In this document: positions 1 to 7,611 of the stretch, one piece after another
Position numbering within the stretch: position 1 is the stretch's first letter
Layout: each line of letters begins with the position of its first letter
Origin: Pyxidicoccus xibeiensis
GTDB taxonomy: Bacteria > Myxococcota > Myxococcia > Myxococcales > Myxococcaceae
Length of the DNA stretch: 64,000 nucleotides
Reading direction: 5' to 3'
Assembly (NCBI RefSeq): GCF_024198175.1
Contig: NZ_JAJVKV010000012.1
Coordinates: 248,001-312,000, forward strand
Made by a program: the position numbers and the translations under genes
Notes under the pieces: model-generated
Told to the model about the DNA's origin: nothing
Databases searched by the model: none
The model's input: the letters and a program-made list of their open reading frames with translations, nothing else

Positions 1-223
1 GCTCGTAGGCCGCGTCTCCGACGACTTCGCGGACGGAGCGGCCGAGCAGCGCGTCGCGCGGGTGGCTGAACCACGCCGCGTAGGCCGTGTTGGCGTAGAG
101 GTAGCGCTCCCCCGAGTCCACGTACGCCAGCATCACCGGCGCCGCGTCCGCCACCACGCGCAGCCGCTGCGCGAAGGTGTGAAGGTCCTCTTCGGGCAGC
201 GGAGGGAAGGGAGGCCGCAACAC
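1..223 (-). CDS. PAS-domain protein, N-terminal part (cut by window edge)
   Basis: This is the first ~74 residues of a protein read leftwards off the window. The translation contains APVMLAYVDS, RYLYANTAYAAWF and the run ending DALLGRSVREVVG, which is the core of a PAS_4-type sensor domain (known fold; binds small ligands or mediates dimerisation). Proteins that begin this way are usually sensor histidine kinases or diguanylate cyclases, but the output domain lies outside the window. An in-frame stop lies ~35 nt upstream, so the start is either GTG at 223 or the adjacent TTG; neither has a strong Shine-Dalgarno (SD) sequence. Confidence 0.6.
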   Translation of the reverse strand, partial: MLRPPFPPLPEEDLHTFAQRLRVVADAAPVMLAYVDSGERYLYANTAYAAWFSHPRDALLGRSVREVVGDAAYE

Positions 224-359
224 ATACCGGTCGTAGTACGCCCACCCACGCGCCGCTCACGGCCGGGCCCGTGCGTCTGAATCCCGACGCTCCGGACGTC
301 CGCCACGCGTCAGTTCCACCCGCCTTCCAGGCGATGGACCGGGACGAGGGGTGGGCGGC

Positions 360-983
360 TCACGCCGCGCGCAACAGCGGCAGGCCCGCGCGAAGGCGCG
401 CGACGATGCGCGGCTCCGAGAGGCTTCCGGCGTCGTCGAACAGGGAGGCGTCGAAGACCCGGCGGCGCTCCTCGTCATTCATGCCGCCCAGCGCGGCCAG
501 CCGTGCCGTCAGCGGCCCCTGCGCGGAGATGACGTTGCTCAGCGAGACAGCCGCCTCTGCCGTCAGGCCCCCCAGCACCTGGAAGGAGTGTCCCTTCTCC
601 AGCACGCACCGCGCGGTGAGGCTCCCCCTCACACCACACACCTGGTTGTTGAAGGAATTGCCATACACATCACCCGCCACCACCGCGTCCCCGAGCACGA
701 GGACCTTCCCCAGCGTGAGCAGCGTGCCCGCGCGCAGGGAGCCGGTGACGACGAGGCTCGTGTGCTCCGGGTTGACGAGGAGGCCGTCGACATGGAGGTC
801 GCCGAGGATGATGCACGAGTCGTCCTGCTCGAAGGCGGGCAGGTGGAGGGGGCCCGGGACGACGGAGTCACCGGCGGAACGCGGCCCGAGGTAGTCCTCG
901 AACTCGGCCGGGATGCGGGCATTGAGGGCGGCGGCTTCGTCGGCGGACAACGGGCGCGGGGAGGGCAGGCTCATGGCTCGCAT
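360..983 (-). CDS. Bactofilin-like beta-solenoid protein, function unknown
   Basis: 207 aa. The middle (residues ~50-150) is a run of short beta-rich repeats such as CIILGDLHVDGLL, SLVVTGSLRAGTLL and KVLVLGDAVVAGDVYG. That pattern of Gly-Asp turns every ~18-20 residues is typical of bactofilin and other polymer-forming beta-solenoids. There is no signal peptide or membrane helix, so a cytoplasmic location is inferred. The start at 983 has AGGAG five bases upstream; the internal Met at residue 4 is less well placed. It is divergent from the LysR gene, with only 29 bp between start codons, so the two may share regulation. The function is unknown; a beta-helix scaffold is the structural guess. 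Confidence 0.65.
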   Translation of the reverse strand: MRAMSLPSPRPLSADEAAALNARIPAEFEDYLGPRSAGDSVVPGPLHLPAFEQDDSCIILGDLHVDGLLVNPEHTSLVVTGSLRAGTLLTLGKVLVLGDAVVAGDVYGNSFNNQVCGVRGSLTARCVLEKGHSFQVLGGLTAEAAVSLSNVISAQGPLTARLAALGGMNDEERRRVFDASLFDDAGSLSEPRIVARLRAGLPLLRAA

Positions 984-1012
984 GATGGCTCCTGAGCTAT
1001 GGAATCACCTCC

Positions 1013-1981
1013 ATGAATCTTTCCGCCGTGGACCTCAACCTCTTCCTCGTCCTCCACGCGGTGCTGGAGACGGGCAGCGCCACGGGGGCGGCCCGGCAGC
1101 TCCATGTCACCCAGTCCGCCGTGAGCAACGCGCTGGCGCGGCTGCGGGACGTGCTGGGAGACCCGCTCCTGGTGCGCAGCGGACGGGGCCTGGTGCCCAC
1201 GCCCCGGTGCGAGGCGCTGCGCCCGCTCATCACCTCCGCGGTGATGCAGCTCCAGGCCGCGGTGGAGGGCCAGCGCTTCGACCCCGAGGAGAGCACCCGG
1301 CAGTTCACGCTGTCGTGCGGCGACAACCAGGACATCTGCGACCTGCCGCTCATCGTCGAGGCCTTCTCCCGGCGCATGCCCCGGGCCCGGCTGCGCGTGG
1401 TGAGCATCGACTATGTCGTCGCCAACGATGGGCTCGTGACGGGCGACGTGGACGTGGCGCTGGCGCCCCAGCAGGTGGCCGCGCGCGAGGGCTTCCACTT
1501 CGAGCCGCTCTACCTGGACGCGCTGGCCTTCGTCGTCCGGAAGGACCACCCCCGCATCCGCGGGACGACGCTGACAAAGGAGTCCTTCGCCGCCGCCCAG
1601 CACGTGGACATGAACGTCGCGCAGGGACGCCCGGGCGTGGGGCATCGCATCTTCGAGCAGTTCATGAAGGAGCACGGGCTCGAGCGGCACGTCGCGCTCG
1701 TCGTCTCGCACTTCGTCGCCGCTGGCACCGCCGCCAGCCGGACGGACTATGTGGCCGGGATGCCCGGACGGACGGCGGACGCCCTGTGCGCCATGCTGCC
1801 GCTGAAGCGGCTGGAGCTGACTCCCAATCCGGGCCCCATGGTCATGGCGCTCATCTGGCACGAGCGCACCCACGCCGACCCCGGCTCCCGCTGCTTCCGC
1901 GAGCTGGTCATCGACACGCTCAGGGACGGCAGTGTGCCGCGACGGCCGCCAGCAGCTCGTCCATCTCGAAGGGCTTCTTGA
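1013..1981 (+). CDS. LysR-family transcriptional regulator
   Basis: 322 aa. The N-terminal winged helix-turn-helix (residues ~5-64) is classical: DLNLFLVLHAVLETGSATGA, then VTQSAVSNALARLR and GDPLLVRSGRGLVPT. The rest is a periplasmic-binding-fold effector domain. The NLSAVDLNLF opening resembles NodD/SyrM-like LysR proteins. No SD is visible; the bases before the ATG read CACCTCC, the anti-SD sense, so initiation may be leaderless or weak. The last ~20 residues (VPRRPPAARPSRRAS) are not family-like and are encoded over the antisense 3' end of the convergent response-regulator gene, suggesting loss of an earlier stop. LysR proteins often control a divergent neighbour, here the bactofilin-like gene. 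Confidence 0.85.
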   Translation: MNLSAVDLNLFLVLHAVLETGSATGAARQLHVTQSAVSNALARLRDVLGDPLLVRSGRGLVPTPRCEALRPLITSAVMQLQAAVEGQRFDPEESTRQFTLSCGDNQDICDLPLIVEAFSRRMPRARLRVVSIDYVVANDGLVTGDVDVALAPQQVAAREGFHFEPLYLDALAFVVRKDHPRIRGTTLTKESFAAAQHVDMNVAQGRPGVGHRIFEQFMKEHGLERHVALVVSHFVAAGTAASRTDYVAGMPGRTADALCAMLPLKRLELTPNPGPMVMALIWHERTHADPGSRCFRELVIDTLRDGSVPRRPPAARPSRRAS

Positions 1982-2288
1982 TGATGGTCCGCACGCCCTC
2001 GAAGAGGGCGCGCCCGCTGGCGGTGACGAGGATGACCGGCAGCGCCGCCAGCTCGGGCTGCTTGCGCAGGTGCCCCACCAGCTCCTCGCCGTCCATGACG
2101 GGCATCATCAAATCCAGAAGGATGATGCACGGCCGCAGCGGAGGCTGCTGGCTCAGCAGCTCCAGCGCCTCCCGGCCGTTGTCGGCCTGCACCACCGTGT
2201 AGCCCTCGAAGGACAGGATGTCCTGGACGGCCTCCCGGATGTCCGGGTCGTCGTCCACCACGAGGACGGGATGCGAAGCGGGGCTCAC
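1920..2288 (-). CDS. Single-domain response regulator (CheY-like receiver)
   Basis: 122 aa, a complete receiver domain and nothing else. Visible landmarks are the acidic DDD at residues 12-14, the phospho-acceptor Asp59 in LLDLMMP, the Thr/Ser switch in ILVTASG, and the conserved Lys in IIKKPFEMDEL. With no output domain it should act by protein-protein contact or as a phosphorelay intermediate. The start is GTG at 2288 with only a weak SD. No kinase is adjacent. Its 3' end overlaps the LysR gene by 62 bp on the opposite strand. Confidence 0.88.
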   Translation of the reverse strand: MSPASHPVLVVDDDPDIREAVQDILSFEGYTVVQADNGREALELLSQQPPLRPCIILLDLMMPVMDGEELVGHLRKQPELAALPVILVTASGRALFEGVRTIIKKPFEMDELLAAVAAHCRP

Positions 2289-2342
2289 GCCGCCATTCTC
2301 GTGGGAATGACGGGAATGGGAAGCGGAATCCCGGAGAGTGTC

Positions 2343-4754
2343 TCAGGGCACCCGATGCTCACGGAACGTGACTCGCAGGGTGTAGCCACCCGAGGCCGCC
2401 TCCACCCGGACGAAGTCACGGGCATGCGGAGTGTCCAGCCGCAGGGTGGCGCCCTGGCCGTCGCGCTCCCAGGCCACCACCGCGAAGTCGTCCAGTGCGG
2501 ACAGGCCGTCCCCCCTGGCGGGTGGGGCGCTGCGCAGCGACAGCTGGAGTGCCCACGGCGCGTTGTAGAGGTCCGGCCGTGCCGGCTCCTGGGGGAAGCG
2601 CAGGTCCGTGGACACCTGCGTCCAGTCGAACGTGCCGCCGGGATGACGCAGGGCCTCCTGCTCGCCGAAGCTGTGGGAGTACTGGATGGGTTGGTACTGG
2701 ACGACCACGCGGAAGGCGCCGGCGCCCTTGCCCTTCAGCCAGCCCACCAGTGTCAGCTCCTTGCGGGGCCTGCCCTCGGCGAAGCCGGGCAGGCGGAGCC
2801 GGTTGTGCAGGTCCACCACCGCCTCCCCGCGGTCCCCCGCGCCTCGCGACTGGCAGAGCGCCGCGGCGCCCCGGTGCGGCGTGTCCTGGCACACGAAGCC
2901 GGCGCCGCCCTCCAGCTCCCAGCGCACGGCCTCGTTGGCGTCGGGGTCCACGTCGTGGTCCTCGAAGTCGCCGTGCAGCAGCACGTCCCTTCCGGCGCGC
3001 AGCCGCTTTGCCGTGGCGCGCTGGCCGCCCGCGCCCAGCAGCTCCGCCGCCGCCAGGGACTCGCCCTCGCGGCGCAAGGCGCGCAGGTCCACCGTCGCCG
3101 CGCCGCTCGCGTCCACCGTCACGGGGACCTCCACCGTGCGCTCGGACACGGCCGCCTCGTCGCCCTCCGACAGCAGCTCCCCGGACGCGAGGTGCGGGAC
3201 GAGCGTCACGCCGCCCTCGCGGGACAGCTCGGAGAGGTTGCGCAGCGTGCCTTCCGCCAGCTCGCCGGTGACGGGGCGGGGGCGGTAGTCCTCGAGGTAG
3301 ACGGGCAGGGCCCTGGCGCGCGACACGGTGGCGCCGTTCATCTCGACTTCGGCGAGCAGGCCCACCATGGTCTCCAGCCGGTCCTGGTCGAACGCGAAGT
3401 TGCCCAGGGACTGCGCCACCAGCACGCCCTTGTAGCGGAGGAAGCCCTGGGGCGTGTGCGGGTGGTGGGCGATGACGAGCTTCGCGCCCTGGTCCACGAC
3501 GTTGCGCAGCTGCCAGGCCGTGAAGCTCGCGGGCCGCTCGCTGTACTCGACGCCCGTGTGCAGCAGGGCAATGGGGACGCGCCCCGCGTCGCGCTCCCCG
3601 TTGAGCGCCGAGGCCACACGGCCGGTGTCCCGCAGGTCCGCGGCGCCGCCCTGGGTGGGGCCGGCCACGTAGTCGTGCTCGTGCTCACTGCCGGCGATGG
3701 AGCACATGGACACGAAGCTGTAGTCCGCTCCGGCCAGGCTCGTTCGCCACGGGCGGAAGGCCTCTTCCGGCGTGCGCCCCGCGCCGCTGTACGACAGCCC
3801 CGCCGCGGTGACGTGGCGGAGCGTGTCCTCCAGCCCCGAGGCCAGGTAGTCGTAGACGTGGTTGTTGCCCATGCTGACGTAGTCGGCGCCCAGCCAGCGC
3901 AGCGCCGGCAGTGAGCCGGGGAGGGTGAAGAAGGCGAAGTCCTTCGAGCCGTGCGGCGTGCCCGGCCTGTCCGTGACAGGTGTCTCCAGGTTCAGGGCGC
4001 GGAACTCCGCCGCCTGGAAGAAAGGCCGCACGTGGGTGAAGACCTCCTTCGTGCCGGGCAGCGGGTCGGACGCTTGGATGAGGGCGTCCGGGTGGTCCTT
4101 CGGCAGCTGGTTGCGGGGCGTCTGCTCCGACGGGTCCAGGAAGCGGCGGCCCAGGGACACGTCTCCGCTGAAGAGCATCCGCACGCCGCCGTCCTTCGGT
4201 GTCAGCCGCAGCGAGGGCAGCGTCACGTGTGTCTCGGACAGCCCGCGGCGCAGCTCCACGGCGACCACGGACGGACGGAAGCCCTCCGCCTCCACCTGGA
4301 GGAGTGCGTTGTGCCGCGCGAGCACGGGGAAGCGGAAGCGTCCGTTCGCGCCGGTGCGCACGGTGGTGTCTCCCAGCTTCACGGTGGCGCTGGAGACGGG
4401 GGCGCCCGAGGTGGAGAGGACCGTGCCCTCCAGCGCAATGCCGGTACAGGCATAGGCGCGGCGGGCCTGGCGCTCGGCGTCCGGCAGCGGAGCGGAGTCA
4501 CCCGCGGGCTCGGGCGCGCAGGTGGTGAGGACGGGGGGCGGCTCGGGCTGCGGTTGGGGCCCTGGGCCCGGATGGGGTGGCGGGCCTGGATTGGGAGTCG
4601 GAGTCGGGCCCGGGTCGGGCGTGGGCCCGGGGCCCTCGTCGGGCACCCCCACGGGTGGGCCCCGCGGGTCGGGCTCCTGCCCCGCTGGCGGCTCGCTCGT
4701 GCAGGAAACCAGACACAGCGCCACAGCTCCGGCGGGCAGCCACCGATGCCACAT
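2343..4754 (-). CDS. CapA-family (PGA_cap) lipoprotein with carboxypeptidase-regulatory-like domain
   Basis: 803 aa. A lipoprotein signal (lipobox LVSC, Cys18) is followed by a Pro/Gly-rich linker (residues ~22-75). Residues ~108-185 look like a carboxypeptidase-regulatory beta-sandwich (GTVLSTSGAPVSSATVKL, then GRFRFPVL). Residues ~190-480 are a CapA/PGA_cap metallophosphatase-like domain: MLFSGDVSLGRRF, LNLETPVTD, GADYVSMGNNHVYDY, VIAHHPHTPQG and QSLGNFAFDQ. In polyglutamate producers CapA acts in capsule anchoring, but no capB/capC genes are nearby, so a distinct envelope role is inferred. The C-terminal ~200 residues form a beta-rich, carbohydrate-binding-like region. AGGGGG precedes the ATG. 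Confidence 0.82.
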   Translation of the reverse strand: MWHRWLPAGAVALCLVSCTSEPPAGQEPDPRGPPVGVPDEGPGPTPDPGPTPTPNPGPPPHPGPGPQPQPEPPPVLTTCAPEPAGDSAPLPDAERQARRAYACTGIALEGTVLSTSGAPVSSATVKLGDTTVRTGANGRFRFPVLARHNALLQVEAEGFRPSVVAVELRRGLSETHVTLPSLRLTPKDGGVRMLFSGDVSLGRRFLDPSEQTPRNQLPKDHPDALIQASDPLPGTKEVFTHVRPFFQAAEFRALNLETPVTDRPGTPHGSKDFAFFTLPGSLPALRWLGADYVSMGNNHVYDYLASGLEDTLRHVTAAGLSYSGAGRTPEEAFRPWRTSLAGADYSFVSMCSIAGSEHEHDYVAGPTQGGAADLRDTGRVASALNGERDAGRVPIALLHTGVEYSERPASFTAWQLRNVVDQGAKLVIAHHPHTPQGFLRYKGVLVAQSLGNFAFDQDRLETMVGLLAEVEMNGATVSRARALPVYLEDYRPRPVTGELAEGTLRNLSELSREGGVTLVPHLASGELLSEGDEAAVSERTVEVPVTVDASGAATVDLRALRREGESLAAAELLGAGGQRATAKRLRAGRDVLLHGDFEDHDVDPDANEAVRWELEGGAGFVCQDTPHRGAAALCQSRGAGDRGEAVVDLHNRLRLPGFAEGRPRKELTLVGWLKGKGAGAFRVVVQYQPIQYSHSFGEQEALRHPGGTFDWTQVSTDLRFPQEPARPDLYNAPWALQLSLRSAPPARGDGLSALDDFAVVAWERDGQGATLRLDTPHARDFVRVEAASGGYTLRVTFREHRVP

Positions 4755-4889
4755 CCCGTCCCCCTCCCTCGCACGCCTGACTCGTACCCAGGTTGGGGGC
4801 GCAGCCGGGCGGGTGCCAGGGAGGAGGTGTCACGTCGGGCTGGTCGCCTGCTCTCCGGTCAACCTGCGGAGAAGCCTGGACATGGCCTG

Positions 4890-5462
4890 CTACGGCGAGG
4901 TGCCCGCGTAGGAAGCCCGTAGGGTGGCCATCGTCACGTAGAAGCGTTGGGGCCACTTGTTGGCGTTCGTCTCTGACCGGATGAGTGGCGCGTAGCCCTT
5001 GTCTTCATAGAAGGCAGCGGCGTGCTCGTTCTTGGCATCGACAATGACCAGGAGTCCGCCAATGTCCGCGTTGATGCGCAGGGCCCTGCGGTGGGCATCG
5101 TCAAGGAGGTGCTCGCCGATGCCCATGCCCTTGCAGCGCTCGTCACGTGCAAGGCGTCCGATGAGGATTGCGCGGATGGGATAGTCTGGCAGCCGCTTCG
5201 TGACGGGCGAGGGCAGGGTGCTGCGCTCCACCTGGGTAGTGGCGAGTGTGTAGAAGCCGAGCACGGACGGCAGGTCCGGCCTGTCGACAGGGCGGCGGAG
5301 CACCCAGGTGCGGCTCTCCTCGCGGCGTGCCTGCTGGGTGGCGTACTTCTGGAAGTATTGGTTGAGGGCTTCCTGCTCGCACCGGAAGCCGCTGGCGGCG
5401 TCCTCGCTCGTGATGGCGGTCAGGGCGGGAAAGACGATGGTGGCAGTGGCGGGAGTCTTCAT
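4890..5462 (-). CDS. GNAT-family acetyltransferase, probable toxin of a TacT-like toxin-antitoxin pair
   Basis: 190 aa. The GNAT core is visible: IRAILIGRLARDE (beta4) followed by the acetyl-CoA pyrophosphate loop RCKGMGIGEHLL, then LLVIVDAKNEHAAAFYEDKGY, the usual motif B with the late Tyr. TacT/AtaT-type GNAT toxins acetylate the aminoacyl group of charged tRNA. The start FRCEQEALNQYFQKYATQQA is the typical N-terminus of that toxin group. AGGAG lies upstream of the ATG. It follows the antitoxin gene by 39 nt on the same strand, in antitoxin-toxin order. The family call is firm; tRNA as substrate is inferred. Confidence 0.8.
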   Translation of the reverse strand: MKTPATATIVFPALTAITSEDAASGFRCEQEALNQYFQKYATQQARREESRTWVLRRPVDRPDLPSVLGFYTLATTQVERSTLPSPVTKRLPDYPIRAILIGRLARDERCKGMGIGEHLLDDAHRRALRINADIGGLLVIVDAKNEHAAAFYEDKGYAPLIRSETNANKWPQRFYVTMATLRASYAGTSP

Positions 5463-5501
5463 GACAACGACTCCTTGTTTTCTGCGTGCCCCCGGAAGAC
5501 G

Positions 5502-5858
5502 TCAGCGAGACTTGCGCTTCGCCAGGGCGCGCAGGCGGGGCGAGGGCGTGGCCGGCTTCTCGAGCTCGCCCACGACCCGGTCGAAGTCGCTATCGGGGAG
5601 CACGATGCGGCCCTCATCCCGTGCGTTCCATTCCAGGCGTGTGAGAGAGGGCGAGCTGTACTCGGAGAAGACGTGGTGCTTCTCGTCGACAAAGGCGATG
5701 CGTCGCCCCTGGCGGGCTTCGAGCACGGCCTTGGCGAAGATGCCCAGGGCTTCCTTGATGACTTCAGTGTTGTCGATCTGGAGCACGGCTCGGAGTTGCT
5801 CAAGCTGGGTCTCATAGGGCGCTGGGAGCATCGCCTGGAGGCGGTATGAGGTGGTCAT
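5502..5858 (-). CDS. Antitoxin with RHH-like N-terminus and TacA-like neutralisation tail
   Basis: 118 aa. The N-terminal ~45 residues (YRLQAMLPAPYETQLEQLRA, then NTEVIKEALGIFAKAV) have the strand-helix-helix pattern of ribbon-helix-helix DNA-binding antitoxins. A ~35-residue linker follows. The C-terminus, VLPDSDFDRVVGELEKPATP, ends SPRLRALAK, resembling the DUF1778/TacA tail that wraps around GNAT toxins. ATG at 5858 is preferred because GGGAG lies nine bases upstream; the in-frame TTG at 5867 would overlap that SD. Two perfect palindromes lie just upstream and could be its autoregulatory sites. Confidence 0.72.
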   Translation of the reverse strand: MTTSYRLQAMLPAPYETQLEQLRAVLQIDNTEVIKEALGIFAKAVLEARQGRRIAFVDEKHHVFSEYSSPSLTRLEWNARDEGRIVLPDSDFDRVVGELEKPATPSPRLRALAKRKSR

Positions 5859-5878
5859 CTGGGGCAACTCCCTGGGTG

Positions 5879-5890
5879 GAGTTCGAACTC
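5879..5890. promoter_or_regulatory. 12-bp perfect palindrome upstream of toxin-antitoxin operon
   Basis: GAGTTCGAACTC is a perfect palindrome ending 21 bp before the antitoxin ATG. Ribbon-helix-helix antitoxins bind paired palindromes in their own promoter, so this is a candidate proximal operator. Confidence 0.4.
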
Positions 5891-5908
5891 TGGTCGCACT
5901 GAATTACT

Positions 5909-5922
5909 GCTCCATATGGAGC
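5909..5922. promoter_or_regulatory. 14-bp perfect palindrome, candidate antitoxin operator
   Basis: GCTCCATATGGAGC reads identically on both strands and sits ~50 bp upstream of the antitoxin ATG, in the AT-richest stretch between 5870 and 5960. This is where the promoter of the leftward toxin-antitoxin operon should be. Confidence 0.5.
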
Positions 5923-6044
5923 CTATGCTTACTGAGAATCTACTTACTATCTACTAATGGCGCAGTGATTTGCAACTCAGCGGACGCTGGCTGCGGCCGG
6001 GAAAACGCTCCCAGGCAACAAGGGCATGGCTGCCTGCTCGTGGC

Positions 6045-7607
6045 TCAGGTGACCTTCAGCGCGTCGCAGACCCGGTCACCCAGCGTCGAGGCCGACACCG
6101 CGCCGGGAGTCGCCTGCACCAGCCCGAAGCCGTACTCGCCGATGAAGCCGGGGTCCGCCCAGGGGCGAACCTCCTCCAGCACACTGGGAACCACCATGAG
6201 GGCGGAGCCGCACCGTCCCCCGAACTCCGGCCAGAGGAGTGAGTCCCGGTAGAGATGCGCGCTGGTCAGCGCCTGTGAGAGCGCGGTCCGTGAGACGCGA
6301 TACTTCGCGTCGAGCACCATCCACCGAGCATCCCCTTCGCGGGGCGCCCAGGTCACCACCAGGTCGGGCCGGCGCTCCATGCTGAGGCTCCAGCGCGTAG
6401 CCGAGCCTCGTGCGAAGTAGCTCCTGAACGTGGCATTGAAGTACAGCCCGAGCGTTCCCTCCGGCAGGTCCATCCAGGCCGACACGCCATCGGTGCCCAA
6501 CGCGGCACCACTCTCCAGCGCGTGAAGTCCCCGCCACTTCATCGGTGCCTGGGGAAAGCGTGCCTGGAGGCCGCGGGCCAGCGTCAGCAGCGTCCACAGT
6601 TCATAAAGCTCGTAGCTCGGGCGGACCGGGGCACCTTGCGGCCCCTGGGCCAGTTGGAAGCGGGGCGAGAGCATCAGGCGTCCGAGGCGGTGGACGCGCG
6701 CGTACGCGGGGTCGTCCTGCACGGCCAGGACCGCGGCCTCTCCCGGAGGCTCCGCGACGAGCTTCCCAAAGGCGCCCTGGCTCACGACGGCGCGGAGGGA
6801 GCGCGCGGCATTCCGGCAGCGCTCCGCGCGGCGCTGGCACCAGACCGGCGCGTCTGTCACCACCTCCTGGGCCCGGGCATGCGTGTCGAGCCGCTCGGCG
6901 AGGAGGTCGAAGCGCCGCGTCACCTCCCGGACGAGGTAGCGCACATACCGGTTCACCGGATGGTCGATGGAGACCTCGCCGCGGGTTCGTGGGACGAACG
7001 GCTCCCGCATTCCCGGGCGGGAGTCGAGGACGGCGCTGGCCGCAAGCGGGTGGGAGGCGAGCCAGCGCACCGTGTCCCGCTGGGCCCGGCGGACGGCGCG
7101 GGGCCTGACTTCCTCATGCTGCTCCGTCAGGGTCTCCCGTGGAGCTGAAACGACCTGCCTGACGGCCGCCTGCAGGTGACTCACGAGCGGCAGCAGGGCC
7201 AGTGCCAGGAAGGGGGCGCTCGCGCCCTGAGCGCCCACCGCGCCTCCCAGGCCTCCCTCGAGGCCCGTCGTGAGGGCCGGGAGCCACTGCTCCAGGTCGC
7301 TCAGGAGCCGCAGCCACTGCTCCTCACCCAGCTTGTCGCGCCGGGGGATGACCTCGACCTGGAGCTCCACCACCTGCGAGGCGATGCGCTTGAGCTCCAG
7401 CGTCTGTTTCGCCAGGCCCCAGTGGCGGACGTCGAGCAGGAAGGTGTTGGCGGCCACCGCGCGGGGAAGCTCATGTCCTCCGAAGCGCACCCATTCCACC
7501 TGCTCGGTGGCTGCCAGGACGAGCTCGTACCGGCGCGCCTCCTCCAGCCGGAAGGCGCCACCCACCTGCTCCACGACGATGTCCGAGCCCTCGAGTCGCA
7601 GCTGCAT
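6045..7607 (-). CDS. McrC-like DUF2357-type nuclease subunit of a two-gene restriction system
   Basis: 520 aa. The C-terminal part contains a PD-(D/E)xK nuclease signature: RRPDLVVTW around residue 411 and WMVLDAKYRVSRTA around residue 430. The N-terminal half is a beta-rich domain followed by helices containing VDHPVNRYVRYLVREV-like sequence (written IDHPVNRYVRYLV here), as in DUF2357 proteins partnered with McrB-type AAA ATPases. It starts four bases after the stop of the upstream McrB-like gene, so the two are translationally coupled. By analogy the McrB-like ring would translocate DNA and this subunit cleave it. Which DNA modification or invader is recognised cannot be read here. Confidence 0.78.
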   Translation of the reverse strand: MQLRLEGSDIVVEQVGGAFRLEEARRYELVLAATEQVEWVRFGGHELPRAVAANTFLLDVRHWGLAKQTLELKRIASQVVELQVEVIPRRDKLGEEQWLRLLSDLEQWLPALTTGLEGGLGGAVGAQGASAPFLALALLPLVSHLQAAVRQVVSAPRETLTEQHEEVRPRAVRRAQRDTVRWLASHPLAASAVLDSRPGMREPFVPRTRGEVSIDHPVNRYVRYLVREVTRRFDLLAERLDTHARAQEVVTDAPVWCQRRAERCRNAARSLRAVVSQGAFGKLVAEPPGEAAVLAVQDDPAYARVHRLGRLMLSPRFQLAQGPQGAPVRPSYELYELWTLLTLARGLQARFPQAPMKWRGLHALESGAALGTDGVSAWMDLPEGTLGLYFNATFRSYFARGSATRWSLSMERRPDLVVTWAPREGDARWMVLDAKYRVSRTALSQALTSAHLYRDSLLWPEFGGRCGSALMVVPSVLEEVRPWADPGFIGEYGFGLVQATPGAVSASTLGDRVCDALKVT

Positions 7608-7611
7608 CGGC

